Below are positions 1 to 9,188 of a stretch of DNA of 64,000 nt, piece after piece. The stretch covers positions 62,001 to 126,000 of the forward strand of contig NZ_JAFBFW010000001.1 of NCBI RefSeq assembly GCF_016909495.1, in the 5' to 3' direction. The notes under the pieces were generated by a model. The model was not told where the DNA came from, did no database searches, and worked only from the letters and a program-made list of their open reading frames with translations. The position numbers and the translations under genes are program-made. Positions within the stretch are counted from its first letter, which is position 1, and the number at the start of each line of letters is the position of its first letter. Origin of the DNA: Pantoea coffeiphila. GTDB taxonomy: Bacteria > Pseudomonadota > Gammaproteobacteria > Enterobacterales > Enterobacteriaceae.

Positions 1-431
1 CCAGCCACCGTTTGCCGTTTGGTAACAATCAGTTTGATGCGGTGCTGCGCATTTATGCGCCCTGTAAAGCCGCTGAACTGGCAAGAGTCGTTAAGCCGCA
101 GGGATACGTGCTGACCGTGACGCCAGGCCCGCGCCACTTAATGCAGTTTAAGGCACTGATTTATCAGGATGTGAAACTGCATGACAACACGCCGGAAGAG
201 ATGCCTGGATTTACGCTTGTCGAGGAGCAGTCGTTGGGGTATTCGATGACGCTAAACAGTGAAGAGTCCGCAGCGCTGCTGCAAATGACGCCGTTTGCGT
301 GGCGCGCCCGGCCTGAAGTGTGGGGGATACTCGCCACCACCACTGAGTTTGCCTGCGAGACGGATTTCACCCTGCGGCTGTGGCAGCGGCAGGATGATGG
401 GGAAACCGCCGTTAGCGACTCTCCAGCATAA
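1..431 (+). CDS. rlmA: 23S rRNA (guanine-N1)-methyltransferase, C-terminal part
   Basis: The reading frame is already open at the window edge (first full codon at position 3, peptide beginning [12 protein letters not shown]), so this is the 3' end of a gene that starts upstream. The surviving 140 or so residues match the C-terminal half of RlmA, which methylates G745 of 23S rRNA using S-adenosylmethionine. The visible part covers the end of the Rossmann methyltransferase fold (motif VTPGPRHL) and the family C-terminal region. Its last 20 bases overlap the convergent yobD gene. The call is from recognised family sequence; the SAM-binding and zinc-finger parts lie outside the window. Confidence 0.85.
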   Translation, partial: SHRLPFGNNQFDAVLRIYAPCKAAELARVVKPQGYVLTVTPGPRHLMQFKALIYQDVKLHDNTPEEMPGFTLVEEQSLGYSMTLNSEESAALLQMTPFAWRARPEVWGILATTTEFACETDFTLRLWQRQDDGETAVSDSPA

Positions 432-870
432 ATTTGTAGATTGTCTCCAGATCGTCCAGCTTGCGAACATAGACCAGCAGGCGGCGATTTTCCAGCGTAA
501 TCACCAGCACACCATCCTCAGACAAATTTATCGCGCTGATACGGTCCCAGGTGATAAAAACGTTAGCAAAAAAGAATCCGTGCTCCTTTAGCAGCAGCTT
601 CGGCGCGCGGACCCAAAACAGCCATACTGCCATTGCACCCAGCGCCAAAAGCAACAGCGTTGTCAGCTGAGGGCCCTGCACGCGTAAATTCTGATACAGC
701 AGGATAGCCAGCAGACCGATGAATATTATGCTGTCGAGCTTGGTACGCCGCTGAAGCAAAATTTTCAGCTGCGTTGGCCCATTCAGGCGCGGCATGATTA
801 GCTCGTCGTAAATGGCATAGAGCAAAATCAGAACAATAAACAGCAAAATCAGGTAATCAGTCAGTTGCAT
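412..870 (-). CDS. yobD: UPF0266 family inner-membrane protein YobD
   Basis: A 152-residue membrane protein of the YobD (DUF986/UPF0266) family; the function of the family is not established. Hydrophobic segments are visible near residues 5-22, 45-62 and 68-88, followed by a soluble C-terminal domain that includes the [11 protein letters not shown] stretch. It lies downstream of manZ on the same strand, as in E. coli, but a terminator-like hairpin separates the two. Its 3' end overlaps the 3' end of rlmA tail to tail by 20 bp. In E. coli the manganese exporter gene mntP occupies this junction and it is absent here. Confidence 0.85.
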   Translation of the reverse strand: MQLTDYLILLFIVLILLYAIYDELIMPRLNGPTQLKILLQRRTKLDSIIFIGLLAILLYQNLRVQGPQLTTLLLLALGAMAVWLFWVRAPKLLLKEHGFFFANVFITWDRISAINLSEDGVLVITLENRRLLVYVRKLDDLETIYKFMLESR

Positions 871-881
871 AATCCCGTCCG

Positions 882-909
882 AAAAAAAGGGCCAGACTGT
901 GCTGGCCCT
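882..909 (-). terminator. Rho-independent terminator after manZ
   Basis: An 8-bp stem (AGGGCCAG with CTGGCCCT, 888-909) has a six-base loop and is followed on the minus strand by seven T residues (882-888). It sits between manZ and yobD, so it should end or attenuate manXYZ transcripts before yobD. Confidence 0.8.
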
Positions 910-936
910 CGAAGTTAATGGTGCTGAAGGTCAGGC

Positions 937-1779
937 TCAGACGCCGAGCAGGCCAACCCAGTAGCCAAAGATACCAATAACAAAGAAGCCCATAATAATC
1001 CATAGCGCGTTCACTTTACGGCGAAGCAGCCACATACAGCCGAAGGTCAGCAGCAGCGGGATCAGTCCAGGCATCAGCTGGTCGAGGATTGACTGCACTG
1101 TGGTGACGGTGGTTTTGCCGGTCTGATCGGTGATTCGCGACACCACCAGCGGCACGTTAACATGCGTCCACTTGTTAACCAGCGCCCCCATGACAAACAG
1201 GCCGAGTATCGACGCGCCCTCCGTGAGTTTCTGCAGGAAGCCACCGCCCATATCGCTGACGATATCTACCCCTTTGCGATAGCCGTAGGCCACACCGTAG
1301 TAGCGCACCAGCAGACGAGCCAGGTTAAACAGCACGAAGAAAAGTACCGGACCCAGCAGGCTGCCACTCATGGCGATCCCTGCACCGAGCGCCGCGAATA
1401 CCGGGCGAACCGTGCCCCAGAAAATCGGATCGCCTACGCCTGCCAGCGGTCCCATCAGGCCAACTTTGATGCCGTTGATGGCCGCATCGTCAATCGGCGC
1501 ACCATTGGCTCGCTGCTCTTCCATCGCCATGGTTACGCCCAGCACCGGAGCCGCTACGTATGGATGGGTGTTGAAGAACTCCAGATGGCGTTTAATCGCC
1601 TGTTTGCGGTCATCATTATTCTCGGGATAGAGGCGGCGAATCACCGGCACCATCGAGAAGCAGAAGCCCAGCGCCTGCATACGTTCGAAGTTCCACGAAC
1701 CCTGGAACAGGTTTGAGCGTAAGAACACCCCGCGGATATCACCGGGAGTCAGTTTCTTCTGTGTTGTTGTCTCAACCAT
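937..1779 (-). CDS. manZ: PTS mannose/glucose transporter, membrane subunit IID
   Basis: IID membrane component of the mannose phosphotransferase system, which together with IIC (ManY) moves mannose, glucose and related sugars across the inner membrane. The family stretches GVFLRSNLFQGSWNFERMQ, GLMGPLAGVGDPIFWGT and MGGGFLQKLTEGAS are present and the C-terminus is hydrophobic. I chose the ATG at 1779 (280 aa, product beginning MVETTTQKK) because AAGGTG lies six bases upstream; a GTG three codons earlier is possible but overlaps that ribosome-binding site. It is the third gene of manXYZ, close behind manY. Confidence 0.95.
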   Translation of the reverse strand: MVETTTQKKLTPGDIRGVFLRSNLFQGSWNFERMQALGFCFSMVPVIRRLYPENNDDRKQAIKRHLEFFNTHPYVAAPVLGVTMAMEEQRANGAPIDDAAINGIKVGLMGPLAGVGDPIFWGTVRPVFAALGAGIAMSGSLLGPVLFFVLFNLARLLVRYYGVAYGYRKGVDIVSDMGGGFLQKLTEGASILGLFVMGALVNKWTHVNVPLVVSRITDQTGKTTVTTVQSILDQLMPGLIPLLLTFGCMWLLRRKVNALWIIMGFFVIGIFGYWVGLLGV

Positions 1780-1794
1780 TTTTCTCACCTTTCC

Positions 1795-2595
1795 TTAATC
1801 GAGTTCGTTATCAAGGTCGTTGTTTACCGGGCCCGCAGCCTGCGCACCGGCAACGCGGTTATATTTTGGTGCCAGCTGGATATACAGGATGGCCATGACC
1901 ACGCCGATAACGCCCAGTGCCACCAGGTTGAAGTTGGTGAATGCGGCCGTTACGAAGCCAAGGTAGAAGAACGGCATCAGGTAGCCCGCGCGCATCATGT
2001 TAATCACCATCGCGTAACCCACAACGACGATCATGCCACCGGCGATGTTCAGGCCGTTGGTTACCACCTCAGGAATTGAGTTCAGCAGGTCGTGGACCAC
2101 GCTGGTGCCGACCGAAATCGCCACAATCAATGCCGGAATGGCGATACGCATTGCCTGCAGAACCAGTGCCGAAACGTGTATCCAGGATATGGCGGTGAGA
2201 TTGCCTTTTTCCGCGGCTTTATCCGCTGCGTGCTGGAAGGCGACGGTGATGGTACGAACGATAATGGTCAGCACCTGGCCTGCCGCAGCCAGCGGAATCG
2301 CCAGCGCAATACCGGCTCCGACGCTTTGACCGCCGGCAATGACCAGGATGGTTGAGATGATGGAAGCCAGAGCCGCATCCGGTGCAACCGCAGCACCGAT
2401 GTTCATCCAGCCCAGTGCGATCATCTCCAGCGTACCGCCGATGATGATCCCGGTTTTGATATCACCCAAAACCGCACCGATTAATGTACAGGCCACCAGG
2501 GGCCGGTGAAACTGAAATTCATCGAGGATCGAGCCCATGCCCGCAATACAGGCGACGATAAATATCAGAACAATTTGCAGCGTGGTAATCTCCAT
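1795..2595 (-). CDS. manY: PTS mannose/glucose transporter, membrane subunit IIC
   Basis: 266-residue IIC component of the mannose PTS permease. It has multiple hydrophobic helices starting MEITTLQIVLIFIVACIAG, and the family segment LVACTLIGAVLGDIKTGIIIGG near residues 33-54, which belongs to the substrate-translocating region. AGGA lies at normal distance before the ATG. It is the middle gene of the manX-manY-manZ operon and works with ManZ in the membrane and ManX in the cytoplasm. In E. coli ManYZ is also the entry route for phage lambda DNA and some microcins; whether that holds here cannot be seen. Confidence 0.95.
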   Translation of the reverse strand: MEITTLQIVLIFIVACIAGMGSILDEFQFHRPLVACTLIGAVLGDIKTGIIIGGTLEMIALGWMNIGAAVAPDAALASIISTILVIAGGQSVGAGIALAIPLAAAGQVLTIIVRTITVAFQHAADKAAEKGNLTAISWIHVSALVLQAMRIAIPALIVAISVGTSVVHDLLNSIPEVVTNGLNIAGGMIVVVGYAMVINMMRAGYLMPFFYLGFVTAAFTNFNLVALGVIGVVMAILYIQLAPKYNRVAGAQAAGPVNNDLDNELD

Positions 2596-2651
2596 TACAC
2601 TTTTCCTCTTAGATACAGAACGGAGTTCAACCTGAACTTTCAGGCCACGGG

Positions 2652-3611
2652 CTACTGATTCAGACGGGCGATCAGATCCATCATTTTCAGTTTCTGATCG
2701 CTGGAAACTTTACGCACTTCCAGTTCTATTCCGCGCGCGTTGAGTTTGTTAAACGCCTCAATATCTTTTGCATCCACCGATACGGCATTGTTCACCTGGG
2801 TTTTCCCCTGGCGGAACGCCATTCCGCCGATGTTGACGCTGGTAATGCCAACACCGTCTTCCACCAGCCTCTCGACATCGGTCGGGTTGGTAAACAGCAA
2901 CATCACTTTTTCACCGGCATATTTCGGGTTGTTCCACACGCGGACCATCTTCGCGACATCCACCACGTGTGCAGTCACACCGGGAGGAGCAACCTGGGTC
3001 AGCAGCGTTTTACGTACGTGATCGGCGGCCACTTCATCACTGACCACGATGATGCGCGTGACGTTGGTTTCCTTGGTCCAGCGGGTGGCGACCTGGCCGT
3101 GAATCAGGCGGTCATCGATACGCGCCAGACCAATCACCATATGTTCGCCGGGTTTCAGTGGGGCAGACGGGGGAGCTGGAGCTTTAACAGTGGGTGCCGG
3201 GGCTGCCTGAGGTGGTTTGGCTTTGAGCGCTTTGACGCCTTCGCGGCCGGTTTCAACCGCCAGCGCGACCAGCTCGTCGAAGGACGGATTGTCATCGCGG
3301 GCCATCAGCACTTCGACCAGCATCGGGATATTCACCCCGGCAACGACTTCGTGATGTTCCTTATCAACTACCAGACGACTGGCGGCGTTAAACGGGCTAC
3401 CGCCCCAGGTATCAACCAGGAACAGCACACCCTGACTCACGTCGAGGTCGTGTATTCGCGCCTGATACTTTTCGATTAACGTTTCTGCATTTTCCCCCGG
3501 GACAAAGTCGATCCAACCGACGTTATCCTGCTCACCCAGGAGCATTTCGGCCGTTTTCAGCAGCTGTTCCGCTGCCCAGCCGTGTGTGCCGATGATGATA
3601 GCAATAGTCAC
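2652..3611 (-). CDS. manX: PTS mannose/glucose transporter, cytoplasmic IIAB subunit
   Basis: 319-residue fused IIA-IIB protein. The IIA domain (about 1-130) has the phosphorylatable histidine in the N-terminal IGTHGWAAEQ motif. A Pro/Ala-rich linker follows at about residues 133-153. The IIB domain has its active histidine in IDDRLIHGQVATRW. Phosphate passes from HPr to IIA, then IIB, then the sugar entering through ManYZ. The start is GTG, as in E. coli manX, with AAGGAG nine bases upstream. It is first in manXYZ and is preceded by a leader of about 200 nt from the predicted promoter. In E. coli this mRNA is a target of the small RNA SgrS; no pairing was examined here. Confidence 0.95.
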   Translation of the reverse strand: MTIAIIIGTHGWAAEQLLKTAEMLLGEQDNVGWIDFVPGENAETLIEKYQARIHDLDVSQGVLFLVDTWGGSPFNAASRLVVDKEHHEVVAGVNIPMLVEVLMARDDNPSFDELVALAVETGREGVKALKAKPPQAAPAPTVKAPAPPSAPLKPGEHMVIGLARIDDRLIHGQVATRWTKETNVTRIIVVSDEVAADHVRKTLLTQVAPPGVTAHVVDVAKMVRVWNNPKYAGEKVMLLFTNPTDVERLVEDGVGITSVNIGGMAFRQGKTQVNNAVSVDAKDIEAFNKLNARGIELEVRKVSSDQKLKMMDLIARLNQ

Positions 3612-3822
3612 TTGCTACTCCTTATCCAGTTGACGACGGCTCTCTGGAGTTCAAGCCGCGCGAGGCTCAGCCGATCACTACCCTGACTATCCGAAATTTA
3701 ATCTTCGCCAACGTCGGATACTTAAGGTATTTGCGTGATTCAGCATGAAAGAGGTCACACTTATTTTTCTACTTCGTGCCGGTAAACTTGCAATGGCACG
3801 CTTAACACACCAGTTAACGCGA

Positions 3823-3867
3823 TTTATTTTAGTACGTGAAAAAATAAATTATGTGACCTTGCTCAGT
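3823..3867 (-). promoter_or_regulatory. manXYZ control region: Mlc operator, -10 box and CRP site
   Basis: Read on the minus strand, this stretch closely follows my memory of the E. coli manX promoter. A TGTGA half-site with a weaker second half (3852-3867) fits CRP. The long AT-rich inverted element at 3823-3848 fits the Mlc operator. TAAAAT at 3826-3831 would serve as the -10 box. A start near 3819 puts the CRP site centre about 40 bp upstream, the class II arrangement. Expected control is repression by Mlc and activation by cAMP-CRP. Confidence 0.7.
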
Positions 3868-3950
3868 AATTTAGACCGTAATTGATAAATACGCGCGGTC
3901 AGCAAAGCGTAAAGTTCTGCAAGGATGCCAGCCAAGTGTAAGAAACCATT

Positions 3951-3978
3951 TTGACGGCAATGTTTCTGCTGCTAGAGT
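3951..3978 (+). promoter_or_regulatory. Predicted sigma-70 promoter of yoaE
   Basis: TTGACG at 3951-3956 and TAGAGT at 3973-3978 are separated by 16 bp. Transcription starting near 3985 would give yoaE a leader of almost 200 nt. This is a pattern match only. Confidence 0.5.
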
Positions 3979-3984
3979 AGTGAT

Positions 3985-4181
3985 CCTTTTCTAATACAGG
4001 AGTAACGGGCCTCAGCCCTCCCTATGGACTGTCACCGAAGTTGCTTAATCATGCCGCCGGGCTATCCGGTATCGCTTTCAACGTCTTCTGACGTCATCTC
4101 TGCCTCTACTCGCCGTAATTCATGCCGCACGCTCAGCCGAACGTCTGCTGCGTTTTCTCGATCCTTTTTCCGGAGTCTGTC
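3985..4181 (+). promoter_or_regulatory. Long untranslated leader of yoaE, possibly structured
   Basis: Nearly 200 nt without a convincing short gene lie between the predicted promoter and the yoaE start. Inverted pieces are visible, for example CCGGGCTATCCGG (4057-4069) and ACGTC-TTCT-GACGT (4080-4093). GGAGTAAC near the 5' end faintly recalls the opening of the yybP-ykoY manganese riboswitch that precedes some TerC-family genes, but I could not assemble the full aptamer, so no riboswitch is claimed. Confidence 0.3.
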
Positions 4182-5747
4182 ATGGAATTTCTTTTAGACC
4201 CCTCGATCTGGGCGGGTCTGCTCACGCTGGTTGTTCTTGAAATCGTACTGGGCATTGATAACCTGGTGTTCATTGCTATCCTGGCCGACAAGCTGCCGCC
4301 TAAGCAGCGTGACAAAGCGCGTTTGATCGGACTGTCGCTGGCGCTGATTATGCGCCTGGGCCTGCTGTCGCTGATCTCGTGGATAGTGACGTTGACGCGT
4401 CCGCTGTTCAGTATCGGTGAGTTTAGTTTCTCGGGGCGGGATTTGATTCTGCTGTTCGGGGGACTGTTCCTGTTGTTCAAGGCCACGATGGAGCTTCATG
4501 AACGGCTGGAAAACCGCGAGCATAATGACGGTGGAAACCGGGGATACGCCAGTTTCTGGGCGGTTGTGGTACAGATCGTTATTCTTGATGCCGTCTTCTC
4601 CCTCGATGCGGTGATCACCGCCGTGGGCATGGTCAATAACCTGGCGGTGATGATGACGGCGGTGATTATCGCCATGGGCGTGATGCTGCTGGCCTCCAAG
4701 CCGTTAACTAACTTCGTTAACGCGCACCCGACGGTGGTGGTGCTGTGTCTGAGCTTCCTGCTGATGATTGGTCTCAGCCTGGTGGCGGAAGGCTTTGGTT
4801 TCCATATTCCGAAAGGCTACCTGTATGCGGCGATTGGCTTCTCGATTCTGATTGAGCTGTTTAACCAGATAGCACGCCATAACTTTATGCGTCATCAGGC
4901 CAGAAGGCCGATGCGCGAGCGTACCGCTGAGGCGATACAGCGTCTGATGGGTGGCCGTCGTAATAGTACTGAGAACAGCGGTAGCGAAAGCAGTGAAGTG
5001 GCAGCGATCATGCCGCAGGAAGCATTTAAGGATGAAGAGCGCTATATGATCAACGGCGTTCTGACTCTGGCCTCCCGTTCCATTCGCAGCATTATGACGC
5101 CGCGCGGTGACATTTCGTGGGTTGATATTGAACGCCCGCTGGAAGAAATCCGCATGCAGCTGTTGGATACGCCACACAGCCTGTTCCCGGTATGTCGCGG
5201 CGAACTGGATGAAATTGTTGGCGTAGTCAGGGCGAAAGAGCTGCTGGTGGCGCTGGACCACGGTGTGGATGTGGCCACGTTTGCCTCCGCAACGCCGCCG
5301 ATTATCATTCCGGAAACGCTGGACCCGCTCAACCTGCTGAGTGTGCTGCGCCGTGCCAAAGGCAGCTTTGTCGTGGTCACCAGCGAGTTTGGTGTGGTAC
5401 AGGGGCTGGTGACGCCGTTGGACGTGCTGGAAGCGATTGCCGGTGAGTTCCCGGATGAAGATGAAACCCCGGATATTATCGCCGATGGTGACGGCTGGCT
5501 GGTCAAAGGCGGTACCGATCTGCACTCGCTTCAGCAGCTGTTCGATACTCAGGAACTGGTTCGTCCGGAAGATGACCATGCCTCGCTGGCGGGTCTGCTG
5601 ATTGCCCAGAAGGGCCAGCTGCCAAAAGCGGGTGAGGTATTCGAGATGCCGCCGCTGCGTTTCCAGATTATCGAAGCGACAGATTACCGCGTTGATCTGG
5701 TACGCGTGACGCGTGAACGCAACGAGCACGACGAAGAAGAAGGTTAA
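4182..5747 (+). CDS. yoaE: TerC-family membrane protein with CBS and CorC/HlyC domains (YoaE)
   Basis: 521-residue inner-membrane protein. An N-terminal TerC domain (about 1-230) carries several hydrophobic helices and the motifs [20 protein letters not shown] and [16 protein letters not shown], whose acidic residues are typical of metal-linked TerC proteins. A CBS pair (about 295-420) and a C-terminal CorC/HlyC transporter-associated domain follow. The longer frame starts at 4122, but ATG 4182 has GGAG six bases upstream and matches the E. coli N-terminus MEFL. Its exact transport role is not established; TerC relatives such as Alx are linked to manganese export. It is monocistronic and convergent with pdeD. 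Confidence 0.92.
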   Translation: MEFLLDPSIWAGLLTLVVLEIVLGIDNLVFIAILADKLPPKQRDKARLIGLSLALIMRLGLLSLISWIVTLTRPLFSIGEFSFSGRDLILLFGGLFLLFKATMELHERLENREHNDGGNRGYASFWAVVVQIVILDAVFSLDAVITAVGMVNNLAVMMTAVIIAMGVMLLASKPLTNFVNAHPTVVVLCLSFLLMIGLSLVAEGFGFHIPKGYLYAAIGFSILIELFNQIARHNFMRHQARRPMRERTAEAIQRLMGGRRNSTENSGSESSEVAAIMPQEAFKDEERYMINGVLTLASRSIRSIMTPRGDISWVDIERPLEEIRMQLLDTPHSLFPVCRGELDEIVGVVRAKELLVALDHGVDVATFASATPPIIIPETLDPLNLLSVLRRAKGSFVVVTSEFGVVQGLVTPLDVLEAIAGEFPDEDETPDIIADGDGWLVKGGTDLHSLQQLFDTQELVRPEDDHASLAGLLIAQKGQLPKAGEVFEMPPLRFQIIEATDYRVDLVRVTRERNEHDEEEG

Positions 5748-5755
5748 CGTTGAAC

Positions 5756-5780
5756 AGGCCGGGGAAACCCGGCCTTTTTT
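5756..5780 (+). terminator. Rho-independent terminator of yoaE
   Basis: AGGCCGGG and CCCGGCCT pair around a short loop and are followed by a run of six T residues. The stop codon of the convergent pdeD gene (5779-5781) lies on the T run. Confidence 0.85.
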
Positions 5781-7341
5781 ATGCCGGGCAGAAAGCTTTG
5801 TGATTAGCCAGCCAGGCCGGAAAATCCCCTAATGGCATCGGCCGTGCATAGTAATAACCCTGCAATGCATCCACTCCGCGTTCGCGCAGGTACTCTGCCT
5901 GTTCCGCCGTTTCAACACCTTCGGCTACCAGTCCGATATTCAGCTGCTGGGCCAGTGAAATCACCATATCGGTCACCGTGGCATTTATTGCATCGGTGCC
6001 GATGGCCGCAGTGAAGACCTTGTCGATTTTCAGCACGTCAGGGCTCAGCGTTTTCAGATAGGACAGTGAGCTGTGCCCGGTACCGAAATCATCGATCGCC
6101 AGCTTAACCCCGACCTTATGCAGATGAGAAACCACTCGCTGGTCGACAACGGGCAGTGAATCGCGCTCGGTCAACTCCACCACCAGCTGCGGCTGGGGAT
6201 TCGCCGGCCACCACAGGCGTTGTAAATCATCAATAATCGCCCGCTCGCGAAAGTGGCTGGCGGCGACGTTTATCGCAATATGGAATGAGGAACGCATCGG
6301 CAGGTCGGGCAAATGTCTCACCGTTTCACTGATTACAAATCGGGTCAGCGGAGCGATCAGATTCTGGCGTTCGGCCAGCGGAATGAAAACGTCCGGCGGT
6401 ATCCATCCCTGGCGCGGATTGTGCCAGCGCAGCAGCATTTCAATGCCGTCGCACTGGCCGTTACGGGCATTGATCAGCGGCTGGCAGTAAACCATAAATT
6501 CGCGCGCGGTAATGCCATAGCTAATCTGCCAGGACAGACTCATACGGTTTGCGGTGGCCAGCCAGACGATATAACCCATCAGCAAGCTGAGCAGCAGCGC
6601 GAGCGGCAGCTGTGACGGCACGGTTATCAGCGCCAGCCGCGAAGGCGAGGGCCCGAAAAGAGTAATTGAATAAGGATAACGCAGGGAGGATTCGACGATA
6701 GTGACCTGATCTTCGGCAGGCGTGGCGGGTTCAATCAGCGGGTTGCCGTATTCAAGGCTCTGACTGCCGACGTTCAGTATTGCCCGCTCAACCCAGGGTA
6801 ATGTGGGTTCCAGCAGATAGCTGGTCATCAGTTCAATATTAATGACCTGTAAAACACCCGCACGGTTGTCTTCATTACTTGGCGTCCACAGTAGCAGAAT
6901 CGGTGAACCCTTAAGCAAATGTTCATCTACCGCCAGCTGCATCCTCTGATTTTTCACCAAAAGTTCGGGATAATTACTACTGAAGGCGAGATCTGACGGA
7001 CCGAAGATACTTGAGCAGTAGATACGATCGTTATCAACCAGCAGGATCGACCTGACAGTTTGCAGGACGGCCAGTTTCTCAATCAGTTTAAAACGGATAA
7101 GCCCACAGTCGGTACCGACCCAGGCAAGGGCGTTATCGGCGGCAACATCCAGAGGGGAAAACATGCGGTCAAAGCGCTGAATGGCGTTATTAGCAAAGCT
7201 GTGAGATTGCTGTTCTATGCGGTTCTTTTCTTCCACAAACCTGAAGGTTAAGGTCAGAATGAGCACCAGTGCTGCAACGACCGCCGCGATAAGCAATCGC
7301 TTGCGGCGAAACTGTCCTAAGACTTCCTGGGACATTTGCAT
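5779..7341 (-). CDS. pdeD: Membrane-anchored c-di-GMP phosphodiesterase (CSS-motif plus EAL)
   Basis: 520-residue protein like E. coli YoaD/PdeD. Two membrane segments (about 15-35 and 228-250) bracket a periplasmic CSS-motif domain containing the IYCSSIFGP motif. A cytoplasmic EAL domain follows, in which the signature appears as GIEMLLRW, with NVAASH, ELTERD, AIDDFGTGHSS and AEGVET. It should hydrolyse cyclic-di-GMP to pGpG, and in related proteins the periplasmic cysteines tune activity by redox state. The EAL triplet itself reads EML, as it reads EIL in E. coli YoaD. I chose ATG 7341, preceded by AGGA; a longer frame to 7386 has no better site. It sits between yoaE and sdaA as in E. coli. 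Confidence 0.9.
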   Translation of the reverse strand: MQMSQEVLGQFRRKRLLIAAVVAALVLILTLTFRFVEEKNRIEQQSHSFANNAIQRFDRMFSPLDVAADNALAWVGTDCGLIRFKLIEKLAVLQTVRSILLVDNDRIYCSSIFGPSDLAFSSNYPELLVKNQRMQLAVDEHLLKGSPILLLWTPSNEDNRAGVLQVINIELMTSYLLEPTLPWVERAILNVGSQSLEYGNPLIEPATPAEDQVTIVESSLRYPYSITLFGPSPSRLALITVPSQLPLALLLSLLMGYIVWLATANRMSLSWQISYGITAREFMVYCQPLINARNGQCDGIEMLLRWHNPRQGWIPPDVFIPLAERQNLIAPLTRFVISETVRHLPDLPMRSSFHIAINVAASHFRERAIIDDLQRLWWPANPQPQLVVELTERDSLPVVDQRVVSHLHKVGVKLAIDDFGTGHSSLSYLKTLSPDVLKIDKVFTAAIGTDAINATVTDMVISLAQQLNIGLVAEGVETAEQAEYLRERGVDALQGYYYARPMPLGDFPAWLANHKAFCPA

Positions 7342-7544
7342 TAGTAACCATCCTATAAGCCAGTCGCGTATACAGAGATTGAACACCGTTAATGGGCAAA
7401 ACAGACATTTAGTTTAGTAGCACTGAAGAGAAAAGCGGAATGTCTCAAAAACAGGAACTTACTCTCACAGAACGCGCCGAGACACTCTAGCCGTTTCCTT
7501 AATCTGGGGATAGCCGCCAGCTAAACTATTTTGAAGTATAGGAA

Positions 7545-7574
7545 AGAAAAAGCGCCATCCGGTAGATGGCGCTT
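7545..7574 (-). terminator. Rho-independent terminator downstream of sdaA
   Basis: A 10-bp stem (AAGCGCCATC with GATGGCGCTT, 7550-7574) has loop CGGTA and a five-T run on the minus strand. It lies 80 bp past the sdaA stop. The rest of 7342-7653 holds no gene that I can support; TAATTTTGG occurs twice in direct repeat near 7578-7597. Confidence 0.75.
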
Positions 7575-7653
7575 AGTTAATTTTGGTACTAATTTTGGCA
7601 CTTGACGAAAAAGCGAATCAGGACAGGTTCTCAAACACTTACGTCAGATTTGA

Positions 7654-9018
7654 TTAGTCGCACTGAACTTTGATTGCCAGGCCACCGCGTGAGGTCTCGC
7701 GATACTTGGCATTCATGTCTTTGCCGGTTTCGTACATGGTTTCGATAACTTTATCCAGCGACACGCGAGCTTCGCTGGTTCGGCGCATCGCCATGCGGGC
7801 AGAGTTAATAGCTTTGACTGAGGCGATGGCGTTACGCTCGATGCACGGCACCTGAACCTGTCCGGCAACCGGATCGCAGGTCAGACCCAGGTTGTGTTCC
7901 ATACCAATTTCCGCCGCCACACACACCTGCTCCGGGCTTGCACCCAGCAGTTCGGCAAGACCGGCTGCCGCCATGGAGCAGGCGACACCAACTTCCCCCT
8001 GGCAGCCGACTTCGGCACCGGAAATCGAGGCGTTCATCTTATACAGAATGCCGATCGCGCCCGCGGCCATAAAGTAGCGGGTGAAGATATCCGGGCTGAC
8101 CGACTCAATGAAATGATCGTAATAGGCCAGCACCGCAGGGACGATGCCACAGGCACCGTTGGTGGGTGCGGTTACCACACGTCCACCGGCAGCGTTCTCT
8201 TCGTTAACCGCAAGAGCAAACATATTCACCCAGTCGATGACGTTCATCGGATCGCTGGAAAGCTTGTCGGAAGAAACAAGCAGACGGCGCAGCGCGGAGG
8301 CACGGCGCGGAACGCGCAGCGGACCCGGCAGCACGCCCTCGGTATTCAGACCACGATCGATACAGTCGCGCATGGTTTGCCAGACATCGGAGAAATAGCG
8401 TTCGATGTCCGCGCGGGAGTGAATTGCCAGTTCGTTTTTCAGCACCATTCCGGAGAGGGAAAGTCCGGTCTGCTGGCAGTGGTTTAACATCTCTTTGGCT
8501 GAGTTAAACGGGTAGGGTACTGATACTTCATTCAGCGCGGTTTTACCGAAGCTCTCTTCATCAACGATAAAGCCGCCACCCACCGAGTAGTAGGTTTTGC
8601 TGTAGATTTTCAGATCGCCAGCATAAGCATGGATACTCATACCGTTTTCGTGCAGCGACAGGTTGTCGCTGCGGAACACCATGCCGCCTTCGCGCGGGAA
8701 ATCAACTTCGTGGGCACCGTTAGCCAGCAACAGACGCTGACGATCTTCCACATCACGAATAAACGCCGGAATACTGTCGATATCGACGCTTTCCGGTGAA
8801 GCACCCGACAGCCCCATGATAATGGCGATATCGGTATGGTGGCCTTTTCCGGTCAGCGACAGCGATCCGTAGACGTCCACCGCAATGCGAGTAACGGAGG
8901 ATAGCTGGCGGCTGGCCAGCAGATCGTCGACAAACTGTTTGCCGGCTTTCATTGGACCAACCGTATGGGAACTCGACGGGCCGATGCCGATCTTAAACAT
9001 GTCGAAAACGCTAATCAC
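7654..9018 (-). CDS. sdaA: L-serine ammonia-lyase (L-serine deaminase)
   Basis: 454-residue iron-sulfur L-serine deaminase converting serine to pyruvate and ammonia. The N-terminal beta domain holds GIGPSSSHTVGP, and the C-terminal catalytic domain holds the conserved cysteines in TNGACGIVP, EVGCQGEVG and TCDPVAGQVQVPCIE that bind the oxygen-sensitive 4Fe-4S cluster. Length equals E. coli SdaA. The start is GTG, as in E. coli, with GGAG about nine bases upstream. It is transcribed alone, with its own terminator. E. coli sdaA responds to leucine and Lrp; no such site was identified here. Confidence 0.95.
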   Translation of the reverse strand: MISVFDMFKIGIGPSSSHTVGPMKAGKQFVDDLLASRQLSSVTRIAVDVYGSLSLTGKGHHTDIAIIMGLSGASPESVDIDSIPAFIRDVEDRQRLLLANGAHEVDFPREGGMVFRSDNLSLHENGMSIHAYAGDLKIYSKTYYSVGGGFIVDEESFGKTALNEVSVPYPFNSAKEMLNHCQQTGLSLSGMVLKNELAIHSRADIERYFSDVWQTMRDCIDRGLNTEGVLPGPLRVPRRASALRRLLVSSDKLSSDPMNVIDWVNMFALAVNEENAAGGRVVTAPTNGACGIVPAVLAYYDHFIESVSPDIFTRYFMAAGAIGILYKMNASISGAEVGCQGEVGVACSMAAAGLAELLGASPEQVCVAAEIGMEHNLGLTCDPVAGQVQVPCIERNAIASVKAINSARMAMRRTSEARVSLDKVIETMYETGKDMNAKYRETSRGGLAIKVQCD

Positions 9019-9188
9019 GCTATACGCTCCTTAACAAGATTACTCACTGGACGATGCTCACAAATAAGATGAATTGGGTGAAATATAAATGAAAAGCCGC
9101 CGCCTTGCAGTGATTTGGATCGTCATCCTGCAAAAAAGCAGTTAAAAATAAGGCAAAGATGAATTTCAGACCGATATGAGGCTGTATT

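Noticed and set aside
3985..4181. yybP-ykoY manganese riboswitch in the yoaE leader
   Set aside because: Only GGAGTAAC near the 5' end is suggestive; the conserved loops and closing helix could not be found, so it is kept as an unassigned leader.
4704..5729. 341-codon open frame on the minus strand inside yoaE
   Set aside because: It is fully antisense to a strongly conserved gene, shows no recognisable domain, and is rich in His/Gln/Arg, typical of a shadow frame in GC-rich coding DNA.
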